From: Heracleum sosnowskyi
Taxonomy: Eukaryota; Streptophyta; Magnoliopsida; Apiales; Apiaceae
DNA: 64,000 nucleotides
Direction: 5' to 3'
Assembly (NCBI GenBank): GCA_030848705.1
Contig: JAUIZM010000017.1
Span: forward strand, 1,116,001-1,180,000
Shown here: positions 12,546 through 24,103 of the stretch, one piece after another
Layout: the number at the start of each line of letters is the position of its first letter
How positions within the stretch are numbered: position 1 is the first letter of the stretch
Program-made: the position numbers and the translations under genes
Notes under the pieces: model-generated
Databases searched by the model: none
Seen by the model: only the letters and a program-made list of their open reading frames with translations
Told to the model about the DNA's origin: nothing

Positions 12546-12784
12546 TAGTATTTAGTCTCTTACTAAAGAGTTTCAATCTTTTTTAAGAATATTTTTCCAC
12601 AATCAAGTTGTATAAGTGTCAAATTTAAATATTTGAGTGATATTACAAAAAAATTAAAAATTATCTTTATTTTCTAATATAAAGCTACTATATCATGATA
12701 GTATTATTTACCCAAAATTACTTATACGGCGTCGTAGCAATCCAACCCTAAAATAACACTCCTTTATGTTGTTACTTCTATTAC

Positions 12785-14872
12785 ATGTCTCTCTGCTGTT
12801 GCTACTGCTGCGGCTACCCTCTAATAACAAATCTCCAGTTTGCCAACGAATTGCAATCTCTCCTAGATGAGTACAACGCTCCTTGCAATGATACTAGGTA
12901 TGAACTTTAATTTCTCTTCTCTTTTTTATGGTTTTGGATGTTTGGTATTTGTAATTATTCGGGTTGACCTGTTTGGATATGTGTTTGATGAGGTCTTTTT
13001 GTGTTTTCTGAGGTGGATTTTGGGCGTTTAATGTGTGTTCGATTATTGTTTTGTTTGGAATTTAAATGGCTGGATTGGTTTTTTTCATAAATAATCTCCC
13101 TGACTTTGTTTTAGTTATCATGATTTTGTGGTCTTTGGCACATTCAGAGAGATATAATGCCATTATAAATCTTTGCATGAATTGTGATTTTAATGAATTT
13201 GTGAAAGTTAATTGGGGATTTGAGAGCTGCCATTTGATTGCAAGACGTTTTGAATCGATGACAGATGAAGGTAGATTTGGTATGATTGAAGATAAAAACG
13301 ACCAAAGAATTTAAAGTTCATTGACAAGCCAAATGGGACTTTTTTCAGCCCAACGGAGACCCTAACCAAATGGGAGCAAGAACAATCTGATCTTAAGCCT
13401 CTATATGCATCTAGCTTGAAAAACGAGTCCTTATCCAAGCCATAGAACCGGAATCTGAAGAACTAGAGGTGAACTTAATATAATGCATTTTACGAACTGT
13501 TTTAATATATACCGTGCTTGTTGTAGGTCGTCTATAGTGAAGTTCAACCCTATAATTGCTTGATGTTGTTGCAAGAGAAGCTTATGCGTTGTCATATTTA
13601 GTTGAATCAAAGACTTGAGTGTATTAGTGTGTTTGAGTAGATTTGCTGCTAAGAAAGAATCCCATATCTATCTAAATCTTTACAACCTTATTATGGAATT
13701 CGTATACCAATAATGCGCTTAATAGATTGTTAGCAGGGGAGTCAAATATTAGTTTTGTTCTGCCCAGATTTCATTTACTTCACTTAAACAATTTTAATGG
13801 ACTGCTCTTTGTTGTGCCTTGTATAACATATTTGTTTACTTGGTCTCTTTTTACAAAATAGTTGTACGGGCACATTGGCTTACTATATATCATAGGCTTA
13901 CTATATATCATACACAGACTATACTTAAATTTATGATAATGGCACAATATAGTTGGCAACTACAGTTTAAGCATGTTTGTTGCCTTCTCTAATAGAATTA
14001 AACCATACACAAACAAAAATGAAATATATAATTTGTCGATTAAATTATTTTGTATTAGAAACTGTATTAACATACATTATTTGATTTCATTTATACAGCT
14101 GCAGCTGAATCTGCCCGCACTTGAAGTTTCTTGACTTGACACCTGACCACTGTCTTGTGGAATTGGAATTGAGGTTTCTTGCCGTTCACTTTGCATTGGC
14201 TTAAATTTCAATTCTAATAAACTTAAATCTAGTAGGTAACTCATAGATCACCAATATTTTCAAATTTCAGTTCACATTCATGGGTGAAATGAAAGTTAGC
14301 GACGTTTCAAGTACCTCCTCTGAGCCTGAATCAAACAGGGCAGCCATTAACGGTCAGTATCTTATATTATTTCTATTATAAAATTATTCATTCTGTTACC
14401 AAAGTTAAGAAATATTCTCAAAAAACACTGGTTGATGTACTTTGCAAAGGATTTTTCATTATCAAAGTTATATGTTATTCTCGTATATATCAGTTTTATG
14501 AGAAAGCCTGATTAATATATGCAGATTTTTCTCTTTTCTTACAAAAAGTAGGATACCGTATCATAATGAGAGAAGTATTCATTTCCCTGTTTGTAATCAT
14601 CATCATTGCCAAGTCTTTTTACACGAACAACCAATGAAAGATAAAGTAAATTAGTAACTATTTTTTAAGAATATATTTTTCTGATAACACTTACTGTTTA
14701 ATTTTTTATAACTAATTTTTTATACGTATGTTGTAGGGGAAGGCCACCGCCTATGACAATGATAATATTGGTGACAACCGGGATGGTGATGAGAGTACTG
14801 AATCTGATGGAGACCATGATATAGAGTGTGTAACGCCTCACGTGTCTCATGGTTGTCCTAGAATTAGAGGTT
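12785..14872 (+). other. possible captured exon fragments in the CACTA element
   Basis: Three short stretches look more coding-like than their surroundings. 12785-12897 reads MSLCCCYCCGYPLITN and ends at a donor-like AG/GTATGA. 14281-14354 begins ATGGGTGAAATGAAAG and ends at a donor-like AACG/GTCAGT. 14737-14872 reads an acidic stretch (DNRDGDESTESDGDHD) and ends in TGA. CACTA and other DNA transposons often carry pieces of host genes. I do not recognise a parent gene, and these may equally be chance frames. Confidence 0.25.
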
Positions 14873-15354
14873 GAGTATTAATGTCTGAAATTAATTTGGA
14901 TTATGAATGTTTGTAAGATAATTTAAGTTATGTTGTGAACTAAATCAGGCTTGTAGAAGTTTGTAAGATGATTTAAATTTTTGTATGGTCGAATCTGGAT
15001 TTATGACCGTATTTATATAACTTTGGTATTTTTATTTTTTGATTCGTGGATTCTTGTTACAAACTTTCATATTTGATTGTGGTGTTGGATTGTATGTAGA
15101 TTGTGGTGTTGGATTGTATGTAGACTGGGATTTAATTTGGAAGCCGAAAATGGCTGGAAATTGAAAAAACAGCTGAATGCTATTTCTGGGCAGTACAACT
15201 TATGACGAATTTCTGGGTAACTTGCGACGAGTGTTCATTCCTTTTTTTTTTCAAATATTAACTTATGACAGAAAAATCGTCTTAAGTTATGAACTTTCGA
15301 CACTTTTTTCCGTCGTAAATAAATTTATTATTTTATTGTAAAAATGGGCCCCGC

Positions 15355-15545
15355 TTTTGAGCTTATGATGAACATTGGAACTTAAGATGAAATTTACACT
15401 TGTGACGAAAATCCGAACTTAAGACGAAATTTATACTTGTGACGAAAACGCGAACTTAAGACGAAATTCATACTTGTGACGAAAATTGTAACTTAAGACG
15501 AAATGTATATTTGTGACGAAAATCCGAACTTAAGACTTGAGCAAA
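15355..15545 (+). repeat. subterminal ~37-bp repeats at the right end of the CACTA element
   Basis: Five successive units contain AACTTAAGACGAAATTTA followed by ACTTGTGACGAAAA. The motif is a variant of the left-end ACGACGGAAAT repeats, in the position expected for transposase-binding sites. Confidence 0.75.
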
Positions 15546-15634
15546 AATGACGAAAAATTTTCGTCGTAATTGGGCCAATTGCGACGATTTCAGTGTAAAT
15601 TTTTCCGTCATAATTGGCCAAATTTGTTGTAGTG

Positions 15635-16194
15635 ACAATGCATCTGCCTATAGTGGAATGTGGATATTGCTGATGAGTATTGAAACGTGGTAAGTCTTCT
15701 ACCAGTTATCACAATTTTGATCAAGTAGAGGTAGATGTGAACTGTCTCCCCGAGTCATTTTCTCAGATATACACGACTCAACTGTATAATTGAATGTATA
15801 ATAGATGGATTGGTAAACAGCAAAATGGTATTGTTAAAAATTGATATCACTTTACAACATAATGGTATTGTTAAAAAGTGATTTGACATCGGATTTTATG
15901 AATAGTATCGGCATGCAAAATTAAATTTAGATTTTAATTGAATTTCAAGTACATTTCCGGACTCCGAATGATTTTCTTGTAATCGGAAAATGACATCTTT
16001 AAGAAAATTGTCAAGTTGCTGCCGTGCAAATAAGCGCATACTCCATTTGAACTCACTCAAGCTAATGAAGATATAAAAGCATACAAAAATCTAAATTTAA
16101 TTAACTTCAGTTAATTCAAAAATCTTGAACATCCTTGTATTTTTTTTTTGGTTTCCGAAACACAAGTTGGCCTTATAGATGCTCTGAGAGAGTC
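15635..16194. other. intergenic upstream of NIP2
   Basis: AT-rich sequence between the CACTA element and the MITE. A short partial duplication is visible (TGGTATTGTTAAAAA at about 15826 and 15862). No gene or RNA was recognised. Confidence 0.4.
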
Positions 16195-16604
16195 TAGGGG
16201 TGTAATCGAGCAGTGTCGAGTTGAATATTGTCATACTCGAGTAAAAAATTTGTGCTCGAGCTCGATCGAGTCTTTAATTTCAAGCTCAAAACTCGGCTCG
16301 TAAAAAAATTGATTTGTTTGAGGTTAGCTCGAAAACTCGAATCGATTTTCACCGAATATTGATAAAAGTTCGAATATGATCGTTTCGGCTCAAGTTCGAC
16401 TCAATTATATATATAATAAAGGCTCGATTAGACTCGTGAACCTTACGAGCCGAGTAATTTGAAGCTCGAGTTCGGCTTGGTAGAATTTTCGAATAGCTCG
16501 AGATCGAGCTCGGATTGATTATTACCGAGTCAAATCTGAATATTATACGAGCCGAGTTCGAGTAGCTCACAAAGTGTTTAACTCATTTACGAATTACACC
16601 CCTA
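16195..16604. mobile_element. hAT-like MITE rich in CTCGAG boxes, NIP2 upstream region
   Basis: The ends TAGGGGTGTAAT (16195-16206) and ATTACACCCCTA (16593-16604) are exact inverted repeats, of a kind common in hAT-derived MITEs. Between them, CTCGA/TCGAG and GAGCTCG-type words recur many times and give the element strong self-complementarity. I could not find an exact 8-bp duplication. It ends about 200 bases upstream of the NIP2 start codon, so it lies in or near that promoter. Confidence 0.6.
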
Positions 16605-16806
16605 TCTGAGATCAATAATCTGTGTAATACAATATTAGTTCTTGATTAAGACTTGCTTTATTTCATTCTTATATACTATCATCAATGCAAAAATCATTCT
16701 TATATCATCAATGTACATGTTCACAACTTCACATATTACACTTACCACACTCTTTCTATACAACAATTGCTTGCCTTTTCTTAGCATCTCCGCATATAAC
16801 TGCCGG

Positions 16807-19800
16807 ATGACGATTGAATCTGTTTTGTCTGTCGAAGACAGAAAACAAGACCAACGTCAAGATTCAAGTCAAAATTACATTATTCTTAGATGGTTTCAAA
16901 ATCATTACCCACCTGGTTTCCTCAAAAAGGTATTGTCATCTGTACATTGCATTAGCCTTGCTAAATATGTCTTATCCTCCTCATACCTGTTGTTTTTCGA
17001 GCGGGATAAGTGAGTACGTTATTTTTTCTACCTTGTGTACATAAACGGTTTGTGTGCATTGTGCATAGATGTTTGCAGAGATAATAGCAACGTACCTACT
17101 CGTGTTTGTGACATGTGGGGCGGCAGCATTAAGCGAGAACGACGAAAACAAAGTAGCGAAACTAGGAGCATCAGTGGCAGGTGGACTCATAGTGACCGTA
17201 ATGATCTATTCGGTTGGACATATATCAGGTGCACATATGAACCCTGCTGTCACTCTAGCTTTTGCCGCCTTCAGACATCTCCCTTGGAATTACGTACGTT
17301 TACGTTTACTCGTTTACTATCTAAATTCCTCATATTCTTTTTATAGTTAATTTTTTTCTGTCTTCTTTTTATCCTTAATGTTTACTTAGAGCATCTCCGA
17401 TGCTAATAGTTAAATTGATTGGCTAAATTAATTGGTTATATATAGTGAATTTTTAAAAATTTACTTAAGAAGAATTGTGCATACTCCAATAACATTAGCT
17501 ATAATACTAGTCATGTATAATTATACGAATGTTGGTTCAACAAATATAGCCAACGAAAATCTAATTATCTTAATATTTGTCAAGGAAAATTGTGGGATGG
17601 AGTTCTACAACTTTTACATGTTATAACTATCTATAACATGTGTCACATAAATAATTTAGCTAAGGATTTAGTCCCGTTGAAGATGTTCATAGCATTGATA
17701 TTTTAAATAACTAGCTTAGCTCGTGCGATACACGGTTACTTAAATTTTATTTATAATTATTTTGTTTATAATTATATTTTTATTACCCATGCAACACATG
17801 ATTGTTTTTTTAATATTTATAATTATATTTATTTATGAATATTTTAACATTTAGAAGTTATTAGTTTACATGATTAAATTATTGTTAAAAAAGATTTAGC
17901 CAAAAAAATTATAGTTAAAAATTTAATATTTATTATATTTTACACGCTCAATTTAATATTTGTTTATATTGAGTTATAAAAATTAGATTTTGCCAATTTT
18001 ATAGTCCACATGAAATTCACAAAATAATCTTTAATTTAGTTGTGGTTTAATAGTTCTTTTTCAATTAAAAACTATTCTAAAACTAAAAAGAGAATAAAGT
18101 GACGAAATTTAATGTTGAGAATTCTATTCGATTTAGGAAATCTACTTATATGTAGTTTAGATTATTAGAATACCCTTTATTAACCAAATATAGTTTTTAA
18201 TGTTAAATCTAACGGTTTTCACCTATCTATTTAACATTAAAAGATTTTTATTATTTTGGTATTAAATGAGTTTCCTTATTTAATTACAACTATTTTTATG
18301 TTTTGACTTTTTAGAAAATCCAATCCTAATATAATATCTTTTAACTTATATCATTTTTAGATAATAACTTCTTTTTATATGATATAATCTTGATCATGTA
18401 TTTTTAAAAGTATTGGATCTAATGGTTGAAAATGTTTTGGCGGTATTTAGGACCAAACTACCATGATAACATCGTTAATTTTTCTTAATATTTATAATTT
18501 TTTTAAATATTTATTGTTAAAATATAATATACTCTTTTTTGTAATATGTTAAAGATGAGGGAATTTTGAACTTTTGAGAAAATAAATTATCAATTAAAAT
18601 ATATTTTTTTTTGTAATAGTTTTTCTTTTAAAGTAGTACACCGTGATCAAAATTCTGTATAAATTTCATTTTTTTTATAGTATATCCTGTAAATATCTAT
18701 GTTATTATATTAAAGACTAAATAATGAAAGTTTCTTATAAGTTAAGTTTGGTCGCTTTGTTTGATCACTCAATCCATAATCGTTGAATCTTTCAAATTAA
18801 ATTGTTGAAAAACGTTAGATATAACAGTAAAATTATCATGTAGAATGATCTAAGGTTTGAATCTACCAACAACATATTAAAATTTATAGGTTTTTTTGAA
18901 AAATAAGAATTTTTTCATTTTTTCTTACAGACATATGTTATTTGATAATATTTTTTGTAAAGTACGATTTTTCAGAAAAGTACTATATTAATTGATTAAC
19001 AAAATTTTAAAGTCTCGGATTTAATAATTTACAATGTATATAGGTTTAAAAAGTTTGGCCTCTTCTGTATTTGAGTCTAAAATTTCAAAATAAAGTTTTT
19101 TTTTAATATGAATATAGTTCTGCTAACAATGAAATTAGGTCTCTATGAGTTCTTATAAAACAAAACCATCATTTACGTATAATTTATTATTTAATAATAA
19201 ATAATATTTGATTAGTTATGATATAAAACTTAATAAAATAGGATTAAAAATATGCACAATTTATAAAATTTTATCCTCGTATTATTATATTCTTTGTTGA
19301 TTTGAATTTTTCTTAGATTGATTTTAATTTTTGAACATAGATTTCTAAATTTAAAATAGTTAGAAAAAAGTAATTAAATTGGTGTTAAAATAATGATGAC
19401 ATAATAATTATTATTAGAATTTAAATATTCACTTTTTTAATTTGGGCTTTATCTTGTATTTTAAAAATCAGATTTTGACGATTTTACACCCCACATGAAG
19501 ATAACTAAATTATCTTTAATTAAAAGATGGTTTAACAATTTTTATCTAGGTGGAATTGTCCATGGAAGAGAAAAGAAAGTCACGAATTTTTTACATGGAG
19601 AATTCTATTCAATATAGAAAATTTATTTATATTTGGTATATTTGGTTTAAATTATCAAAATACACCTTTTAGAATTTAAATATAATCCTATTATTAATAA
19701 AATAAACTTTTTTAATATTTGATCTAACGATTTTCATTTATCTAGTTAAGATTTAATGGTTCTTATTAATTTGGTTGTCTATGACCAAAATTTGGGATAA

Positions 19801-22800
19801 GATCCCTATTATGATTATTATATATAAGGATTTAATATAATAAGGATATCAAGTATATACCGATATAAGTATCTTACTAACTGCTTTTACTTTTAATGTT
19901 TCGGTTTTATTTACGGTGTAAATAAAATTTTAAAATACATTATTACTTAAAAATTATTAAATAGAATAAAAATTATGTTATGATTATAAAATTTTATTCT
20001 CATATTATTATATTCTTTATCGATTTGAATTTGTTCTTAATTAATTTTGATACTTTATTGAAAGAAACATAAAATTTCTATATTTAAAATAATTAGTGAA
20101 AAAATGAATAAATTGGTGCTACAATAATAAAAAAAAAATATTTATTAAAATTTAGATACTCACTTTAATATCTGGGTTCTATCCTGAGTTTTAGAAATAG
20201 AATTTTGACGATTTTACAACTCATGCGAAACTAACGAAATTATCTTTAATTTAATGATGGTTTAATAATTATTATCTAACTTGACCAGTTGACCTACCCA
20301 TAAAATAAACTGAAAAGAAAAGATGGTTACGAAGTTTTACACAAAGAATTCAATTCAATATAGAAAACCAATTTATAATTGATTTAAATTATCAAAGCAC
20401 ACTTCTTAGTATTTAAATATAATCCTACCTTTAATCAAATACACATTTTAATATAAGTATTATATTCAAAATTATCGTTTATGAATATGAAACCTTCAAC
20501 ATTTTAATAATATTTTGATATTATCCTTTTATGTTTGTTATATGTAAAATAATATAATTATAATTTGGATTAATTGAATTGTTATGTTCCTTCCGGAAAA
20601 AAGTGTTTAAATTTATTCATGTACATGAGTTCTCCTAAGTCTCTCTTATAACATAGGGTATCATTGTAATCGATATGAATTGTTATCTTGATATTTGGTT
20701 TAACAATTATTATCTAACTGGAACTATACATAAATTCAAGAGAAAAGATATTTAAGAATTTTTACATAGAAAAATTTTAAATTATCAAAATACAATTTTT
20801 AGTATTTAAATATAATTCTATTATTAATCAGATACACTTTTTAATATTAGATCTAACAATTCTCATCGATCTATTTAAGATCTAACTATAATTATTAATT
20901 TGGTCGTATACTGATCGTACACGGACCATATCGATTTTAATTTTTTATTAAATTGATTTTAATATTTTATTGAAATAAACATAGAATTTATAAATTTAAA
21001 AGAATTAGGAAAAAAAATTAAATTGGTGCTACAATAATAAAAAAATATTTATTAAAATTTAGATAATAACTTTACTGTTTGGGCTCTTGAGCTCTATCTT
21101 GAGTTTTAGACAACAGATTTTAACGATTTTACAGCCCACGCGAAGCTTACAAAATTATCTTTAATTTAATGATGGTTTAATAATTATTATCTAACTGGAA
21201 CTATCCATAAAATAAAGAGAAAAGATAATTACGAATTTTTACATAAAAATTTCTATTCAATATAGAAAACCTATTTATAATAGGTTTAAATTATCAAAAT
21301 ACACCTTTTAGTATTTAAATACTATCCTATTATTAATCAAATACAATTTTTAATATTATATCTGACGGTCCTCATCGATTTGAATATTTATAGTTTTATA
21401 ATCCAACGGATCGTATACTTTTGGTAGTACAGTGACCGACCAAAATTTTGGATAAGATCTCCCTTACGCTTATTATATATAAGGAGTTAATTAGGTAAAT
21501 ATACTTGTTGCTAAATATTTAAATTAATATGTGACTCGCAAGTCACGTCCATTAACCAAATGACTAGTCGAATTCACATCCAAGAGAAGATAATATACGT
21601 CTTTGTGTGTCCCCTGGCCATGAGCCCTAACATCCATTATGGGCTAGAGTTTAGTTTGTGTGGGATAGATAAATGGGTGCTCTTCTACGGTCATCGTTGA
21701 ATGTCAATCACCTTTCGCAATGAAATGAAACATAGAGAAAACAATCATTATCAATCATCTTCCGCAATGAAACGTAGTGATAGTCGCTATGAAACATAAC
21801 GGCAGGTGGTTGACATTCATCGGTGACTGGGGACCAAATTCCTAAATAAATAATATATATATTTTACATGATTTTGATGGGCACATGCAAGAGACCAACC
21901 ATTGTGATGATGGACGAGCAACCCTTAAAAGAAATAATAAAACATTCATATTCTCCTCCGAAAAGAAAACATAATTTAAAAAATAATTTTTTATCTCAAC
22001 TGATAGTCCTGAGATCACCAATAGCAGGTGAAAGCAGATTATAGTGTAATATTAGTAGTATTTTGTGAATACAATTTGAATAGTGTCAATTCAAGTAGGG
22101 CAGATAAGTTATATTTCTCTTGTTGCCCCATAAGGGTCGGTTAACACTATACTATTAGTATGAGAGAGAGCCGGTTATATTTCATGAAGGGTCACCCACA
22201 ATCCCCCACACATTTTCACCTTCCAAAATAATTGGAACAAACGGGTCCAACCATTTTCAAACTTGATATTTTATGCAATACTATCAAACTAAAACATGAG
22301 GTTACAAGAAGCAATTACGAAAACAACAGCGATGAGCACATAATCGGTAGCAAGTCGCTATAGAACGAGAATATTACATTACTTTATAATCGAGATTTTA
22401 TCTTTTCAGGATAATAATTTCATTGGTTCCGATTATGAATCAACATTATATTTTTCTAGGGTTAAATATCATTTTTTGTCAAAGTGGAGGTCATATATCA
22501 TTTTACTCATCGGTCTAATTTGAATCACTTAAGTTATAATAATAAGTATCAAAGAGAAGTAAAATAATTTTTTATTAAGTTTCATACATTTTTCTTCAAT
22601 GTCACCATAACAAAATAAAAAGTTATGAATTCTAGTAATTTAGATAATATATTTAGATTTTTTAAAATTTATTTACTATTTATTTTTAATTAAAAAAAGA
22701 AAATAACTATAAAAATAAAAATAAATAGTAAACAAATTTATTAGACATCTTAATTATGTTGTTGGAGGTAGGCAAGATCACAAGACTGATTTCTACATGA

Positions 22801-23611
22801 CTTCCTATTATCGGAAGGAATAGAATGATGAAGTACTAGAGTATGAACTAGTGCATGTAGATGCAGTACATTGTGCTTTCTTCGTCTTTGTGAGTGTGTG
22901 TAAGTTTGATTACACTGATGCTGAAGTAGGAATCTGTTAAACATGTACATGTTCAGGTTCCGGTGTATGTGGTAGGACAATTAACGGGAGCTCTAGGTGC
23001 AGCATTTACGCTTCGGGTGTTATTACATCCCATTAAAGATTTGGGAACTACTACCCCATCTGGTTCTCACTCTCAAGCTCTCATCATGGAGATTGTTGTT
23101 ACATTTTCTATGATGTTCATAGCTTCTGCCGTTTCTACCGACAGGACAGCTGTAAGAGCCTGATTACCTTTCTAATTACATCACTTGTTAATTCTTTGCT
23201 TCTACTGCAAATTGATCTTTTGACTTCTCACTCTGGATGACTTCATCCATTGTTGCAGATAGGGGACCTAGGAGGTATAGCAGTAGGTTCTGCAGTATGC
23301 ATTACATCTATATTAGCAGGGTAAGCACTTAAGCCGATCAAAGGGTACTTGCATATAAGTATAACAATGCATAATTAGTATGGTAATTCTTCATTTATAA
23401 TGATATCTGTAAGAAATTGAGGATTTGCAGACCAGTATCAGGAGGATCGATGAACCCTGCAAGGACCATTGGCCCTGCTATTGCAAGTTCTAGTTACAAG
23501 GGACTGTGGGTGTACATTGTTGGCCCTGTAACAGGAACATTGCTCGGAGCACTCTCCTATGACTTCATTCGAGCAACAGATAAAACTCTTCACTCAACTT
23601 CATCCCCTTGA
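16807..23611 (+). CDS. NIP2;1: NIP2/Lsi1-type aquaporin, predicted silicic acid channel
   Basis: Five exons: 16807-16929, 17069-17293, 22957-23151, 23259-23320, 23431-23611, all with GT-AG introns and matching phases, giving 261 residues. The first NPA motif lies in GAHMNPAVTL and the second in GGSMNPARTIG. From their spacing to the NPA motifs, the four aromatic/arginine filter residues are Gly, Ser, Gly and Arg, the filter of the NIP III (NIP2) group that includes rice Lsi1. Exactly 108 residues separate the two NPA motifs, the spacing reported for silicon-permeable NIPs. Six membrane segments are expected in the plasma membrane. The start ATG 16807 gives a 41-residue N-terminus ending in YPPGFLKK; upstream in-frame ATGs would add sequence unlike the family. 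Intron 2 is unusually long (5,663 bases) and full of transposon remains. The subfamily is firm; transport is inferred. Confidence 0.93.
17399..17688. mobile_element. MITE with GAGCATCTCC-type ends in NIP2 intron 2
   Basis: The left end GAGCATCTCCGATG and the right end CCCGTTGAAGATGTTC are imperfect inverted repeats of a kind widespread in plant MITEs. The interior is AT-rich with TAGCTAA/TTAGCTA words near both ends. No duplication was verified. Confidence 0.5.
17711..19830 (-). mobile_element. non-autonomous Helitron in NIP2 intron 2
   Basis: Read on the minus strand, the 3' end is a short hairpin (CGTG-TATCG-CACG, 17722-17734) followed by GAGCTAAG and CTAG at 17711, next to a T of the target. 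The 5' end on the minus strand is TCCTTATATATAATAA at 19830, preceded by A. TC...CTRR ends set in an A/T target without duplication are the Helitron hallmark. No Rep-helicase coding sequence is present. Confidence 0.65.
19831..22956. repeat. degenerate Helitron-related copies, rest of NIP2 intron 2
   Basis: Segments related to the Helitron at 17711-19830 recur near 20190-20500, 20690-20960 and 21100-21488. Each contains a GACGATTTTACA-like word, AATTATCAAAATACA, and TATAATCCTATTATTAAT; the last ends with TTATATATAAGGAG, matching the Helitron 5' end. The stretch 22550-22750 holds an AT-rich inverted repeat around ACTATTTATTTTTAATT. Beyond the foldback at 21689-21828, the remainder to 22956 shows no recognised feature until the exon 3 acceptor. 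Confidence 0.55.
21689..21828. repeat. foldback MITE-like inverted repeat in NIP2 intron 2
   Basis: Arms of about 24 bases, GGTCATCGTTGAATGTCAAT (plus CACC) and its approximate inverse at 21805-21828, enclose about 90 bases that contain CGCAATGAAA twice. The transcript could fold into a hairpin. It could be a small MITE; no target duplication was identified. Confidence 0.45.
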
Positions 23612-24103
23612 TGTTATTTATTCATATTGGGTCAACAGAGAAGCATTATTTGCTGCCTATAGACAAGGATACTCAAACATGTGTAATCCATAAACATCCA
23701 TTATGGAATTATCCTCCCAACTATACATGATTGTTGACACAATCATTTGCTTGGATAGTCATAGTTCTCAGCTTCTATTATTCCTGAATGAGAGCAGAGG
23801 AACACCAAGTTAAGGCACATCAGTTCTTTGCACGACACATAAACACCTCTGCTAAATTAAAAAAAATGGTAGAAATTGACAACTAGAGACCGCTTTGACA
23901 CAAACCTGATTCAGTTTCTTATAACTAAATAATTTTAATGTGATAATTACAAATATGATAAACTACATAAACATGGAACCCGTTCAAATTTGAAACAGAT
24001 TACACCAAATTTGAGATTAAGATACAACAAAATATTATATCACTTTTAAACACCAACACTGGCCCAAGCTTGCCCATGCTTCAATGCGTACCACAAAACT
24101 CCT
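23612..24103. other. convergent intergenic gap between NIP2 and SMC4
   Basis: The stop codons of the two convergent genes are 492 bases apart, so both 3' UTRs and polyadenylation regions must fit here and the transcripts may overlap. No repeat or additional gene is visible. Confidence 0.7.

Larger units (their letters stand above)
9348..15634. mobile_element. non-autonomous CACTA (En/Spm-type) transposon
   Basis: The ends are CACTACAACAAATTTGG at 9348 and its inverse at 15618-15634. The inverted match extends to about 34 bases with one mismatch. CACTA elements leave 3-bp duplications; here the flanks are ATA and ACA, one mismatch, so the duplication has decayed or the call is slightly off. 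Both ends are packed with subterminal motifs of the type TTACGACGGAAAT / TTTCGTCGCAAG, typical of transposase-binding repeats in this superfamily. The 6.3-kb interior shows no transposase-like reading frame, so it would need help from another element. It carries a satellite array, a MITE and possible exon-like fragments. Confidence 0.85.

Noticed and set aside
13066..13314. 82-codon ORF in the CACTA interior
   Set aside because: No recognisable domain or start context, and nothing supports transcription; likely chance.
16642..16806. Longer NIP2 N-terminus from the in-frame ATG at 16642
   Set aside because: The extra 55 residues are hydrophobic and unlike the polar N-termini of the family; ATG 16807 gives a normal length.
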